From: Actinomycetota bacterium
GTDB taxonomy: Bacteria; Actinomycetota; Thermoleophilia; Solirubrobacterales; 70-9
Length of the DNA: 64,000 nt
NCBI GenBank assembly: GCA_018268675.1
Contig: JAFDWB010000093.1
Coordinates: 60,847 to 124,846 of the forward strand
Direction of reading: 5' to 3'
The notes beneath the pieces are model-generated. The model saw only the letters and a program-made list of their open reading frames with translations, ran no database searches and was not told the origin of the DNA. The stretch's first letter is position 1; every line of letters starts with the position of its first letter. The translations under genes were made by a program, and so were the position numbers. Shown in pieces: positions 36,200 to 45,248 of the stretch.

Positions 36200-36775
36200 G
36201 TGCGGGTCCTGGGCATCTCGGGAAGCCTGCGCCGGGACTCCTACAACACCGCCCTGCTGCGGGCAGCCGCCGAGCGGCTGCCCGACGGGGTGGAGTTCGT
36301 CGCCTTCGAGCGGCTGGCCGAGATCCCGCCCTACGACGCCGACGTCGAGGAGACGGTCGAGACCCCCGACGCGGTGGTCGGACTGCGCGCCGCGATGCGG
36401 GAGGCCGACGCGGTCCTGATCGCGACGCCGGAGTACAACAGCTCGATCCCCGGTGTGCTGAAGAATGCCCTCGACTGGGCCTCGCGGCCGGCCGGCGAAA
36501 GCGCCCTGATGGGCACGCCGGCGGCGGTGATCGGCGCCTCGACGGGGATGTTCGGCGCGGTCTGGTCGCAGGCGGAGACCCGCAAGGTGCTCGGCGCCCT
36601 CGGCGGCCGGGTGCTGGAGCGCGAATTCCCCTTCCCCCGCGCCCAGGACTCCTACGAGGACGGTGAGCTGAAGCTGACCCCGGAGCAGACCAGCACGCTG
36701 GAGGAGCTCCTGCGCGAGCTGATCGCCTCGGCCGAGGAGGCCGAGGAGGCGCGCGCCCGGGCCGCCACGGCCTAA
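36200..36775 (+). CDS. NADPH-dependent FMN/quinone reductase
   Basis: 191 residues, flavodoxin-like fold. VRVLGISGSLRRDSYNTALL holds the phosphate loop, and TPEYNSSIPGVLKNALDW the conserved flavin-contact motif. GTG start directly after yceI. It probably reduces quinones or azo compounds, or supplies reduced flavin. The acidic C-terminal helix rich in Ala and Glu is an extension of about 20 residues. Confidence 0.93.
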   Translation: MRVLGISGSLRRDSYNTALLRAAAERLPDGVEFVAFERLAEIPPYDADVEETVETPDAVVGLRAAMREADAVLIATPEYNSSIPGVLKNALDWASRPAGESALMGTPAAVIGASTGMFGAVWSQAETRKVLGALGGRVLEREFPFPRAQDSYEDGELKLTPEQTSTLEELLRELIASAEEAEEARARAATA

Positions 36776-36807
36776 CGCCCGACACACTTCCTTCGCCCTT
36801 CCGCGCG

Positions 36808-37629
36808 TCAGGCGTGCGGGAGGGCGAAGAAGAAGATCACCGAGAAGTGGACCAGCGCGGCGGCGATCACGAAGGCGTGGAAGACCTCGTGGTAGCCGAA
36901 GATCGCCGGGTTGGGGTCGGGCCGCTGGATCGCGTAGACGACGGCGCCCGCGGTGTAGAGGAGCCCGCCGCCGACCAGCAGCAGCGCGCCGCCCGGGCCG
37001 AGCGTGTCCCAGAGCTGCGGGAAGGCGACCGCGGCGACCCAGCCGATCGATAGGTAGACGGTCGCCGAGACCCATTTCGGGTGGCCGATCCAGACCATCT
37101 CGACGATCGCGCCGGCGATCGCGCCGATCCAGACCGCGACCAGGATCGCGGTGGCGAATGCGCCTTCCATGACGATCAGCGCGAACGGCGTGTAGGTGCC
37201 GGCGATGAGGAAGAAGATCATCGAGTGGTCCAGCCGGCGCATCCAGCGGCGCACGTTCGGCCGCTTCCAGTTGACCCGGTGGTAGAGGGCGCTGGTGCCG
37301 AGCAGGGCCGAGAGGCTGACCGCATATATGGCGACGGCGAGGGTCGCCTTCGGGGTCTTGGCGAAGAAGATCAGGGCGGCGCCGAAGACGAGCGAGACGA
37401 AGAACGCCCACTCGTGGGAGACGCCGCGCAGGCGCGGTTTGACCGCGGCGATCGCCTCCGCGGTCGCCTCTTTGGCGGCGACGGCGCGCTCGTTGACGGC
37501 CTCTTTGGCGGCGCTCGCGCGCTCGCCGACCGCCTCGCGGGCATCGCGCGCGCGCTCGCCCATCGCGTCGCGGGCGGCGCTGGCACGCTCGCTCATCGAT
37601 TCGGCTCCGCGCCGGAACTCGTCGACCAT
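36808..37629 (-). CDS. Hemolysin III (PAQR) family membrane protein with helical-repeat N-terminus
   Basis: 273 residues if started at ATG 37629; ATG 37596 (MSERAS) or an upstream start at 37692 are alternatives, as no clear ribosome site is seen. Seven membrane helices follow residue ~75, with HEWAFF, ALYHRVNW and the C-terminal GYHEVFHAFVIAAALVHF His motifs of the YqfA/HlyIII metal site. The N-terminal ~60 residues are made of about five 11-residue units (pattern ERAxxAxEAVG), an amphipathic lipid-binding type helix not usual for the family. Confidence 0.88.
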   Translation of the reverse strand: MVDEFRRGAESMSERASAARDAMGERARDAREAVGERASAAKEAVNERAVAAKEATAEAIAAVKPRLRGVSHEWAFFVSLVFGAALIFFAKTPKATLAVAIYAVSLSALLGTSALYHRVNWKRPNVRRWMRRLDHSMIFFLIAGTYTPFALIVMEGAFATAILVAVWIGAIAGAIVEMVWIGHPKWVSATVYLSIGWVAAVAFPQLWDTLGPGGALLLVGGGLLYTAGAVVYAIQRPDPNPAIFGYHEVFHAFVIAAALVHFSVIFFFALPHA

Positions 37630-37800
37630 TGCTGGAGGGTACCCGCAGAGGACCTTCGCCGAGTGTGCGGAGTTGTCAAAATATGTAGGCACCCGGGCGT
37701 CGACAAAGAGTCGTTATTTGCGCTGTCGCACCCTTTTGCCGTCCGACGAGTGGGCCATTCTCGCTAACCCCGAAAAGCCGCCTGCGAGAGGAGCAGTTTG

Positions 37801-40602
37801 ATGTCCAAGACCGCCACTACCAGTCCGAAGAACGGTCTGCGGGGCCTCTCCGTGGAGCGTCGTTTCTCGACGCCTGGCGTGCATCCTTTCGACCAGATCG
37901 AGTGGGAGATCCGCGATGCCGTGATCGGCAATCCGGAGAAGCCCGCGTTCGAACAACGCGGCGTCGAGTTCCCCAAGTCCTGGAGCCAGAACGCGACCAA
38001 CATCGTCGCCCAGAAGTACTTCCGCGGGCGGCTCGGCCGCCCCGAGCGCGAGAGCTCGGTGAAACAGATGATCGGCCGGGTCGCCGGGACGATCGCGGGC
38101 TGGGGACGCGAGGGCGGCTACTTCGCGGCGGAGGCCGACGCCGAGGCGTTCGAGCTGGAGCTGACCGCGATCCTGCTGAACCAGAAGGCGGCCTTCAACT
38201 CGCCGGTCTGGTTCAACGTCGGCTTCGAGGAGCAGCCGCAGTGCTCGGCCTGCTTCATCTTGAGCGTCGACGACACGATGGAGTCGATCCTCGACTGGAA
38301 CACCAAGGAGGGGATGATCTTCCGCGGCGGCTCCGGCTCGGGCATCAACCTTTCGAACATCCGCGGGTCGGTCGAGCACCTCTCGAAGGGCGGCCTCGCC
38401 TCCGGCCCGGTCAGCTTCATGCGCGGTGCCGACGCCTGGGCGGGGACGATCAAGTCGGGCGGCAAGACGCGGCGGGCGGCAAAGATGGTCGTCCTCGACG
38501 TCGACCACCCCGACATCGAGGACTTCATCTGGTGCAAGGCCAAAGAGGAGGAGAAGGCGGCCGCCCTGCGCGACGCCGGCTTCGACATGTCGATCGACGG
38601 TGAGGGCTTCACCTCGATCCAGTACCAGAACGCCAACAACTCGGTGCGGGTCACCGACGACTTCATGGAGGCGGTCGCCGCCGGCGAGGACTGGAAGCTG
38701 ACCGCCCGCACCGACGGCTCGGTGACCAAGACGATCGACGCGCGCGAGCTGATGAATCAGATCGCCGACGCCGCCTGGCGCTGCGCCGACCCCGGCATCC
38801 AGTACGACACCACGATCAACCGCTGGCACACCTGCCCGGAGTCGGGTCGGATCAACGCCTCGAACCCGTGCTCCGAGTACATGCACGTCGACAACTCGGC
38901 CTGCAACCTGGCCTCGCTGAACCTGATGAAGTTCCGCCGGCCCGACGGCAGCTTCGACGTCGCCGATTTCGAGCACGCGGTCGACATCGTCTTCCTCGCC
39001 CAGGAGATCATCGTCGGCCCGTCGAGCTACCCGACCGAGGAAATCGGCGACAACGCCCGCGCCTTCCGCCAGCTCGGCCTCGGCTTCGCCAACCTCGGCG
39101 CCCTGCTGATGGCGGACGGGATGCCCTACGACTCCGACGAAGGCCGCAACGTCGCCGCCGCGATCACCGCGCTGATGACCGGGCGCGCCTACCGCCAGTC
39201 GGCAATGATCGCCGAGTCGGCGACCGGGCCCTACGACGAATATGAGAAGAACCGCGAGGCCCACAACGGGGTCATGCGGATGCACCGCGACGCCGCCTAC
39301 GAGGTCGAGGCCACCGGCATCAAGGGCGACCTGCTCGAGGCCGCCCGGCGCTCCTGGGACGAAGCGGTCGAGCTCGGCGAGGAGCACGGCTACCGCAACG
39401 CGCAGGCGACGGTGTTCGCGCCGACCGGGACGATCAGCTTCCTGATGGACTGCGACACGACCGGGATCGAGCCCGACTTCTCGCTGATCAAGTTCAAGGA
39501 GCTGGTCGGTGGCGGCTCGATGACGATCGTCAACCGCTCGGTGCCGCTGGCCCTGCAGACGCTCGGCTACTCGCAGAACGAGATCGACCAGATCGACGCC
39601 TACATCGCCGAGAAGAACACGATCGTCGGCGCGCCCCGCCTCAAGGAGGAGCACCTGCCGGTGTTCGACGTGGCGGTCGGCGAGCGGGCCATCTCCTACA
39701 CCGGCCACATCGACATGATGGCGGCGACCCAGCCGTTCCTCTCGGGGGCGATCTCGAAGACGGTCAACCTGCCCCAGTCGGCGACGGTGGAGGACATCGC
39801 CGACGCCTACACGCGCGGTTGGGAGGGCGGCCTGAAGGCACTGGCGATCTACCGCGACGGCTCGAAGACCGCCCAGGCGCTGCGCACCGACGCGCAGAAG
39901 GAAGAGGCGACGGAGGTCAAGACCGCCGAGCCCGTGCGCAAACGGATGCCACAGGAGCGGGAATCGATCACCCACAAGTTCAACATCGCCGGGCACGAGG
40001 GCTACATCACCGCCGGCAAGTACGAGGACGGCACGGTCGGCGAGATCTTCCTCACCGACATCGGCAAGGAGGGCTCGACGATGCGCGGGCTGCTCAACGC
40101 CTTCGCCACCGCGATCTCCCTCGGCCTGCAGTACGGGGTGCCGCTCGAAGACTTCGTGCGCAAGTTCAGCTACATGCGCTTCGACCCGGAGGGCATGACC
40201 CAGAACCCGGAGATCCCGTTCGCTAAATCGATGCCGGACTACATCATGCGCTGGCTCGCGAGCCGCTTCATCGATGACACCGAAGTGCTCGAGGAACTGG
40301 GGATCATGACCCAGGAGGTCCGCAACAAGAAGGAAGCGGAGACCTCACAGCTCGGCCTCGGGATCTCGACCGACACCGCCGGCCCGGCCAACGGCGGCAA
40401 TGGAGGCAACGGCCACGCGAAGTCCGGCAACGGCGGCACCAAACCGGCGGCCTCCGCGTTCACCGAAACCCCCCCGGTCCGCCCGGCGATGATGTCCGGC
40501 ATGGAGCTCGGCCCGGCCTGCGACCAGTGCGGCGGCATGATGCAGCGGACGGGCAGTTGCTACACCTGTTCTTCCTGCGGTAACAACACCGGCTGCGGCT
40601 GA
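37801..40602 (+). CDS. nrdJ: Vitamin B12-dependent ribonucleotide reductase (class II)
   Basis: 933 residues, ATG 37801 with GAGAGGAG upstream. Makes deoxyribonucleotides with adenosylcobalamin and without oxygen. NPCSEYMHVDNSACNLASLN is the active-site loop region, and the C-terminal CDQCGGMMQRTGSCYTC tail holds the redox-shuttle Cys pairs. A Gly/Asn-rich linker (around 860-890) ties the tail to the barrel. I looked for a cobalamin riboswitch in the 170-bp leader and saw none. Confidence 0.96.
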   Translation: MSKTATTSPKNGLRGLSVERRFSTPGVHPFDQIEWEIRDAVIGNPEKPAFEQRGVEFPKSWSQNATNIVAQKYFRGRLGRPERESSVKQMIGRVAGTIAGWGREGGYFAAEADAEAFELELTAILLNQKAAFNSPVWFNVGFEEQPQCSACFILSVDDTMESILDWNTKEGMIFRGGSGSGINLSNIRGSVEHLSKGGLASGPVSFMRGADAWAGTIKSGGKTRRAAKMVVLDVDHPDIEDFIWCKAKEEEKAAALRDAGFDMSIDGEGFTSIQYQNANNSVRVTDDFMEAVAAGEDWKLTARTDGSVTKTIDARELMNQIADAAWRCADPGIQYDTTINRWHTCPESGRINASNPCSEYMHVDNSACNLASLNLMKFRRPDGSFDVADFEHAVDIVFLAQEIIVGPSSYPTEEIGDNARAFRQLGLGFANLGALLMADGMPYDSDEGRNVAAAITALMTGRAYRQSAMIAESATGPYDEYEKNREAHNGVMRMHRDAAYEVEATGIKGDLLEAARRSWDEAVELGEEHGYRNAQATVFAPTGTISFLMDCDTTGIEPDFSLIKFKELVGGGSMTIVNRSVPLALQTLGYSQNEIDQIDAYIAEKNTIVGAPRLKEEHLPVFDVAVGERAISYTGHIDMMAATQPFLSGAISKTVNLPQSATVEDIADAYTRGWEGGLKALAIYRDGSKTAQALRTDAQKEEATEVKTAEPVRKRMPQERESITHKFNIAGHEGYITAGKYEDGTVGEIFLTDIGKEGSTMRGLLNAFATAISLGLQYGVPLEDFVRKFSYMRFDPEGMTQNPEIPFAKSMPDYIMRWLASRFIDDTEVLEELGIMTQEVRNKKEAETSQLGLGISTDTAGPANGGNGGNGHAKSGNGGTKPAASAFTETPPVRPAMMSGMELGPACDQCGGMMQRTGSCYTCSSCGNNTGCG

Positions 40603-40636
40603 GCCGCCAGGGCACACTTCGCGGGAGGTCACCCGC

Positions 40637-40747
40637 GCCCTGAGGTTCTATGGCACGGCGCGCTGCCGCACCCGCGGCTGCGCGTCGTGCTGATGCACTG
40701 CCGCTTCGCCGCGGGCACGCCATCGCTTGGCCCTAGGACCTCAGGGC
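40637..40747. terminator. Long structured inverted repeat after nrdJ
   Basis: Arms GCCCTGAGGTTCTA (40637-40650) and 40734-40747 pair with one G-U, enclosing ~83 bases that contain further GC hairpins. It fills the convergent gap with the next gene. Its outer CCTGAGG/CCTCAGG resembles the element at 24646. Confidence 0.5.
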
Positions 40748-40775
40748 AGCCGAGTCGCGCGGTGCTGAGACGCCG

Positions 40776-41159
40776 TTAAAGGCTGATGCCGCGGCTCGCC
40801 AGGTAATCGGCGACCTGGACGGGCGGCTCTTTGCCGAAAGACATGCGGACGGCCTCGCCGAGGACGTGGTCGGGCTCGTGGTCCTCGTTGCGGTCGTGGG
40901 GGTGAAGGCCGAGCCAGGCGGCCGCGGCGGCACAGGCGAGGACCCCACCGTCGTCGCCTTCCGGGTCGATGCCTTCGGCGGTCGCGACCAGGGTCCCGGG
41001 AAGGTCCTCGAGCGCGGTGACCGGACGGTTGTCGTCCTCGTAGATCTCGTAGAGGGCCATGATCGCGTCGTCGGAATCGCCGGGATCGACGATCGCCGCG
41101 GCGTCGCGCACCGCCTCGGCGACGGTCGGGATCCTCTCGTGGTCGCGGTGTTGCGGCAT
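40776..41159 (-). CDS. Hypothetical acidic protein, 127 residues
   Basis: Family not recognised. Soluble and acidic, with IPTVAEAVRDAAAIVDPGDS, DDAIMALYEIYEDDNRPVTA and a C-terminal EAVRMSFGKEPPVQVADYLA. The amino-acid choice is that of a true protein. It stands alone between nrdJ and the P450 gene; no function is suggested by the context. Confidence 0.7.
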   Translation of the reverse strand: MPQHRDHERIPTVAEAVRDAAAIVDPGDSDDAIMALYEIYEDDNRPVTALEDLPGTLVATAEGIDPEGDDGGVLACAAAAAWLGLHPHDRNEDHEPDHVLGEAVRMSFGKEPPVQVADYLASRGISL

Positions 41160-41189
41160 CGCCGGAAGACTACCCGCGCCGATGCGCCG

Positions 41190-42491
41190 CTAGGTGAGGA
41201 CAACCTCGGCGTTGCGGCGGGGGGTCTCGGTGATCGCGCGGCGGAAGGGGCGCTCGGCGGCGGGGTCGGCGGGGCGGATCGTCCGGCGGGCGAGCAGCTC
41301 GCACAGGACGATCGCCATCTCCTGCTGGGCGAAGGCGGCGCCGAGGCAGCGGCGGACGCCGCCCCCGAACGGGATCCAGGTGTAGGTGCCGGGCGGCGTC
41401 TCGAGGAAGCGCTCGGGGCGGAAGCGGTCCGGCTCGGGGTAGATCGTCGGGTCGCGGTGGACGAGGTGGATGCTCGGCACCACCGTGACCCCCGCCGGCA
41501 GCTCGTAGCCGCCCAGCTCGACCGCCTCGGTCAGCCGGCGCAGGACGCCGACGATCACCGGCCGCACGCGCAGCGTCTCCTGGATCGTCGCGGTCAGGTA
41601 GGCCTCCTCCCCCGCCTCGATCTCGGTGCGCAACCGCGCCAGCTTGTCGGGATGGCGGACCAGCCGCTCGACCGCCCAGGAGAGCGCCGTGGCCGTGGTC
41701 TCGTGGCCGGCGACCAGGAGGGTGAGGAGCTCGTCGTGGATCTCGGCGTCGCTCATCGGCGAGCCGTCCTCGTGGCGGGCGGCGACCAACAGCGAGAGGA
41801 CGTCGTCGCGCTCCTCCAGGTCCGCCGCGGCGCGGCGCTCGGCGATCTCGCCGACGATCAGCGCCGCGACCCGGTCGACGCGCCGCCGGAAGGGCGGGTA
41901 CAGGCGGATCCGGTCGGGGCCGATCGTCAGCATCGGGACCAGCATCCACGGGTGGGTCAGCAGGTCGAGGAAGGAGCGGAGCGCCCCGCGCAGCTCCCCG
42001 AGCCGGGCACCCCCGTGCACCCCGAAGACGGTCTCGAGGATGATCTCGAGCGTCATCGCCTGCATCCGCGGGCGGAGGCGGTAAGGCGCGCCGGTCGGCC
42101 AGCTCTCGATCTCGCGCGCCGCGATCTCCCGCATCGTGGCCGCGTACCCCTCCATCCGCCTGCCGTGGAAGGGCGGCAGGAGCAGCTTGCGCTGGCTCAT
42201 GTGCGCCGCCTCGTCGAGGGTCAGCAACGAGTGCTCGCCCAGGAGCGGCCGCAGGATGTCATTGCCGTCCCCGGCGTGGAAGACCTTCGGGTCACCGGTG
42301 AAGACCTGCTTCACGACCTCGGGGTCGGAGACCACGACCCAGGTTCCTTCGTACGCGATTTCGAGGCTGAACATCGGCCCGAAGCGGCGCCGGCTCTGGG
42401 CGAGCATCCACTGCGCCTGCCGCGACCAGATCGCCGTCTGGATCGCGCGTGGCATCCGGGGGCGGGGCGGAAGCCCGCTGGGCGCTTCCAT
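41190..42491 (-). CDS. Cytochrome P450
   Basis: 433 residues from ATG 42491 (MEAPSGLPPRP). Haem-thiolate motif FGGGVRRCLGAAFA, oxygen-binding I-helix AGHETTATALSW, ExxR in IQETLRVRP and the PERF-like FRPERFLE. Class of soluble bacterial P450s; the substrate is unknown. It diverges from an HSL-type esterase with a ~80-bp gap, and no ferredoxin gene is adjacent. Confidence 0.95.
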   Translation of the reverse strand: MEAPSGLPPRPRMPRAIQTAIWSRQAQWMLAQSRRRFGPMFSLEIAYEGTWVVVSDPEVVKQVFTGDPKVFHAGDGNDILRPLLGEHSLLTLDEAAHMSQRKLLLPPFHGRRMEGYAATMREIAAREIESWPTGAPYRLRPRMQAMTLEIILETVFGVHGGARLGELRGALRSFLDLLTHPWMLVPMLTIGPDRIRLYPPFRRRVDRVAALIVGEIAERRAAADLEERDDVLSLLVAARHEDGSPMSDAEIHDELLTLLVAGHETTATALSWAVERLVRHPDKLARLRTEIEAGEEAYLTATIQETLRVRPVIVGVLRRLTEAVELGGYELPAGVTVVPSIHLVHRDPTIYPEPDRFRPERFLETPPGTYTWIPFGGGVRRCLGAAFAQQEMAIVLCELLARRTIRPADPAAERPFRRAITETPRRNAEVVLT

Positions 42492-42573
42492 TGCCCGACC
42501 ATACGCCCGCGCCCGCGCCACCCGGTGTGACATTCGTCGCACAGATCGGTGTCACGTGAAATAGCCTTCCGCC

Positions 42574-43650
42574 ATGGCCGAGCTGCCGCGCCTGCCGGTG
42601 CCGATCGAGCACCGCGTGCTCAAGTGGGCCTGCGCCCTGCCGCCGCGCGCGAGCCGCCTGCTCTTCGGCAAGCCGCCGACGATCGACGGCCAGACCCTCT
42701 CCACCGACACGCACGCCCTGCTGACCCTCGCCCGCTGGTCGGGCAGCGACGGCTTCTACGCCGGCCGCGGCGTCGCCGAAGCACGGGCGGAGTCACGTTA
42801 CGAGGCGCGGGTCACCGCGTGGCGGCGGCCGCCGCGGATGGCCGAGGTGCGGGCCGTCGAGATCGCCGGGCCGGACGGACCGCTCCCCTCCCGCCTCTAC
42901 GTGCCACCGCTACCGACCCCGGACGAAGCGGCGCCGCTGCTCGTCTACTACCACGGCGGCGGCTGGGTGATCGGCGACGTCGAGATGTACGACGATCTCT
43001 GCCGGCTGATCGCCCAGGCCGCCGGCTGCAGGGTGCTCTCGGTCGAGTACCGACTCGCCCCCGAGCACCCGTTCCCGCAGCCGCTCGAAGACGCCTTCGC
43101 GGCATTCGAGTGGGCGGCCGCGAACGCGGCAGAGCTTGGAGCCGACCCGGCGCGGATCGCCGTCGGCGGCGACTCGGCGGGCGGCAACATGGCCGCCGTC
43201 GTCAGCCAGATGGCGGTCGAGGGCGGCGGCCCTCGCCCGGCGATGCAGTTGCTCTTCTATCCGGTGACCGACTCTGCCGACGACACCCGCTCGCGCCACC
43301 TCTTCGCCAACGGCTTCATCCTCACCAGGGCCGACATGGAGATGTTCGAAGAGGCCTACCTACCGCCGGGCGTCGACGCGAGCCACCAGCGCATCTCGAT
43401 CCTCCAGTGCCCGGACCTGAAAGGCCTGCCGACCGCCTACGTCGCCACCGCCGGCTTCGACCCGCTCCGCGACGAGGGGGAGGCCTACGCCCTCCGCATG
43501 CGCGACTGCGGCGTCCGCGTCGCCCTCCGCCGCCACTCCGGCCTGGTCCACACCTTCGTCAACCAGACCGCGGTGAACCGCACGGCCCTCGGCGCCGTGC
43601 TCGAGGCCTGCGGCGCCCTGCGTCTAGGGCTCGCGGTCGCGTCGTTGTAG
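42574..43650 (+). CDS. Alpha/beta hydrolase of the HSL/lipase family
   Basis: 358 residues. The oxyanion HGGGW (YYHGGGWVIGD), nucleophile GDSAGGNM, acid in AGFDPLRDEG and His in HSGLVHTF form a complete catalytic set of the hormone-sensitive-lipase group. It should hydrolyse short-chain esters or lactones. An N-terminal cap of ~100 residues may bind substrate. Divergent with the P450 gene. Confidence 0.93.
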   Translation: MAELPRLPVPIEHRVLKWACALPPRASRLLFGKPPTIDGQTLSTDTHALLTLARWSGSDGFYAGRGVAEARAESRYEARVTAWRRPPRMAEVRAVEIAGPDGPLPSRLYVPPLPTPDEAAPLLVYYHGGGWVIGDVEMYDDLCRLIAQAAGCRVLSVEYRLAPEHPFPQPLEDAFAAFEWAAANAAELGADPARIAVGGDSAGGNMAAVVSQMAVEGGGPRPAMQLLFYPVTDSADDTRSRHLFANGFILTRADMEMFEEAYLPPGVDASHQRISILQCPDLKGLPTAYVATAGFDPLRDEGEAYALRMRDCGVRVALRRHSGLVHTFVNQTAVNRTALGAVLEACGALRLGLAVASL

Positions 43651-43830
43651 GGCGGGCCGGTCGGCTGGCGCCGAGCCGAGGCGCGCGCCGCGGTGCGGCC
43701 GTGTGCATCGGTCAGCAAGTCCTGATCCCAACCCACTGTCCTTTGGTAGCCCTCTGGGCGACCAATCACCACAGGGTTGGGCCCGGTCGGGTCCGCCACC
43801 CGTCCCCGGGTGGCGGGAGGGTCGGTCTGC

Positions 43831-43869
43831 GGTGTTCCTTACTTGCCATATCCGCAAGTGAGGAACACC
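43831..43869. repeat. Palindrome with CATATCC loop
   Basis: 16-bp stem (GGTGTTCCTTACTTGC and complement, one G-U) and a 7-base loop CATATCC. Stem core TTCCTTA and the loop match the element at 34335. The wider 43651-43966 gap has no gene. Confidence 0.7.
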
Positions 43870-43905
43870 GGAAGGCCGGGGCTCCCTGATCCCGGCGCAG
43901 ACCCA

Positions 43906-43958
43906 GGCGCGCCCGTCGCCCTCATAGCCAACCGAAACATGAGGGGGACGGGCGCGCC
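43906..43958. repeat. CCCTCAT-family palindrome, copy 1
   Basis: 20-base arms with a single mismatch around a 13-base loop AGCCAACCGAAAC. The inner CCCTCAT/ATGAGGG and the 13-base loop recur at 57502 and 57719. It lies just after the stop of the PucR-type gene. Confidence 0.75.
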
Positions 43959-43966
43959 GGGAGGCG

Positions 43967-45169
43967 TCAGCCGGTCCGCGGTTCGGCGCGGAGGGCGAGC
44001 TCGAGCTCGAAGCGCGCGTCGGGGTCGTCGAGCTGGTCGCCGAGGAGCTCGCGGAGGCGGGCGATGCGGTAGCGGGCAGTCTGGGGGTGGACGTGCATCT
44101 CGGCTGCCATCGCCACCGCGTTGCCATCGTGCCGGAGGTGGGCGAGGGCGGTCTCGCGCATCCGGGCGCGGGCCTTCGGCGTCAGGTCGGCGAGGGGGGC
44201 GAGGCGGCGCGCCGCGATCCGGCCGGCGAGGTCGCGCGATTCGTAGAGGAGGAGCGCCGCCAGGTGGTCGTCGACGCGGAGCGGAGTGGCGTCCTCGCCC
44301 TCGGGCAGGGCTCCGGCCGCGGCAGCGCGCATCAACACCTGCGCCAGGGCCCAGGACTCGGCCGCGGCTCCGGGCGCCACCGTGGGACCGAGCGCGAGGC
44401 GCGCCTCGGCGGCCGCCCGAGCCAGGGCCTCGGCACGGCCCGGGCCCTCCGGGTCGGGAAGCAGCAGGCAGCCCTCCCCGTCGACCACGGTCGCGAGCGC
44501 TTCCGGCGGCAGGCGGCGCGCCACCCGGGCGAGCGCCTCCTCCGGGCAGGCGAGCGCCGCCAGCCCGGTCGGCACATCCCAGGCGGCGGCGCGGGCAGCC
44601 GCCGTGACATCGGCGGCGTCGGCGGGCGGGTCGGCGAGGAGCAGCGCCACCAGCTCGCGGCGGCGGCGGCGGCGCAGGTCCTCGACCTCGGCCTGCGCCT
44701 GCGCGTACCCCTCGACCGAGTCGGCGGCGAGCTCGTCGATGTAGGCGAAGACCGCCTCGGCGAGGAGGGCGAGCGGCTCGGCGCCCACGCCCGCGCGTCG
44801 GCAGGCATCGGCGAAGCGGCGCCAGGCGACCCGGGCGCCGATCCGGTAGGCCGCCTGGAGAGAGTCGAGGGTGCGGCCCGCGCGCTGCTCGCCGCGGCCG
44901 AGCGCCAGGTACACCTCGCGGCCGGAATCGCGGCCCGCCTCGGGGTCGCGGATCAACGCCACGAACTGGGCCAGCGCCTCCCCCACGCCACGGCGGATGC
45001 CACGCCCGAAGCGCCCGTCGAGCGGCCGCGCGTACTCGGGCACCTCGCGGGCGATCGACTCGAGGATCTCGACCGAGATCGGCTCGACCTCCCCTTCGAG
45101 CAGGTCGGCGACGCGGACGGGCAGGCCGCGCCAGGGCTCGGTGTCGAGAGCGAGGCGAGTTCTTGGCAT
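43967..45169 (-). CDS. PucR/CdaR-type transcriptional regulator
   Basis: 400 residues. The C-terminal HTH_30 domain reads LAHLRHDGNAVAMAAEMHVH then PQTARYRIARLRELLG, the hallmark of PucR. The N-terminal part is an RsbT co-antagonist-like helical domain (ESIAREVPEYARPLDGRFGR), with a GGDEF-like middle. Its arrangement facing the desaturase gene suggests it controls membrane lipid unsaturation; this is inference. Confidence 0.9.
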   Translation of the reverse strand: MPRTRLALDTEPWRGLPVRVADLLEGEVEPISVEILESIAREVPEYARPLDGRFGRGIRRGVGEALAQFVALIRDPEAGRDSGREVYLALGRGEQRAGRTLDSLQAAYRIGARVAWRRFADACRRAGVGAEPLALLAEAVFAYIDELAADSVEGYAQAQAEVEDLRRRRRRELVALLLADPPADAADVTAAARAAAWDVPTGLAALACPEEALARVARRLPPEALATVVDGEGCLLLPDPEGPGRAEALARAAAEARLALGPTVAPGAAAESWALAQVLMRAAAAGALPEGEDATPLRVDDHLAALLLYESRDLAGRIAARRLAPLADLTPKARARMRETALAHLRHDGNAVAMAAEMHVHPQTARYRIARLRELLGDQLDDPDARFELELALRAEPRTG

Positions 45170-45248
45170 CTTGATTACAAATTCTAGCCCACCGAACTTG
45201 GCTCAGACGCTAATACATATCGCCCAGGTAGGCGTAACTTGGTGCGAG

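Noticed and set aside
37630..37800. Cobalamin riboswitch before nrdJ
   Set aside because: The gap is too short and lacks the conserved B12 box; only a normal ribosome site is clear.
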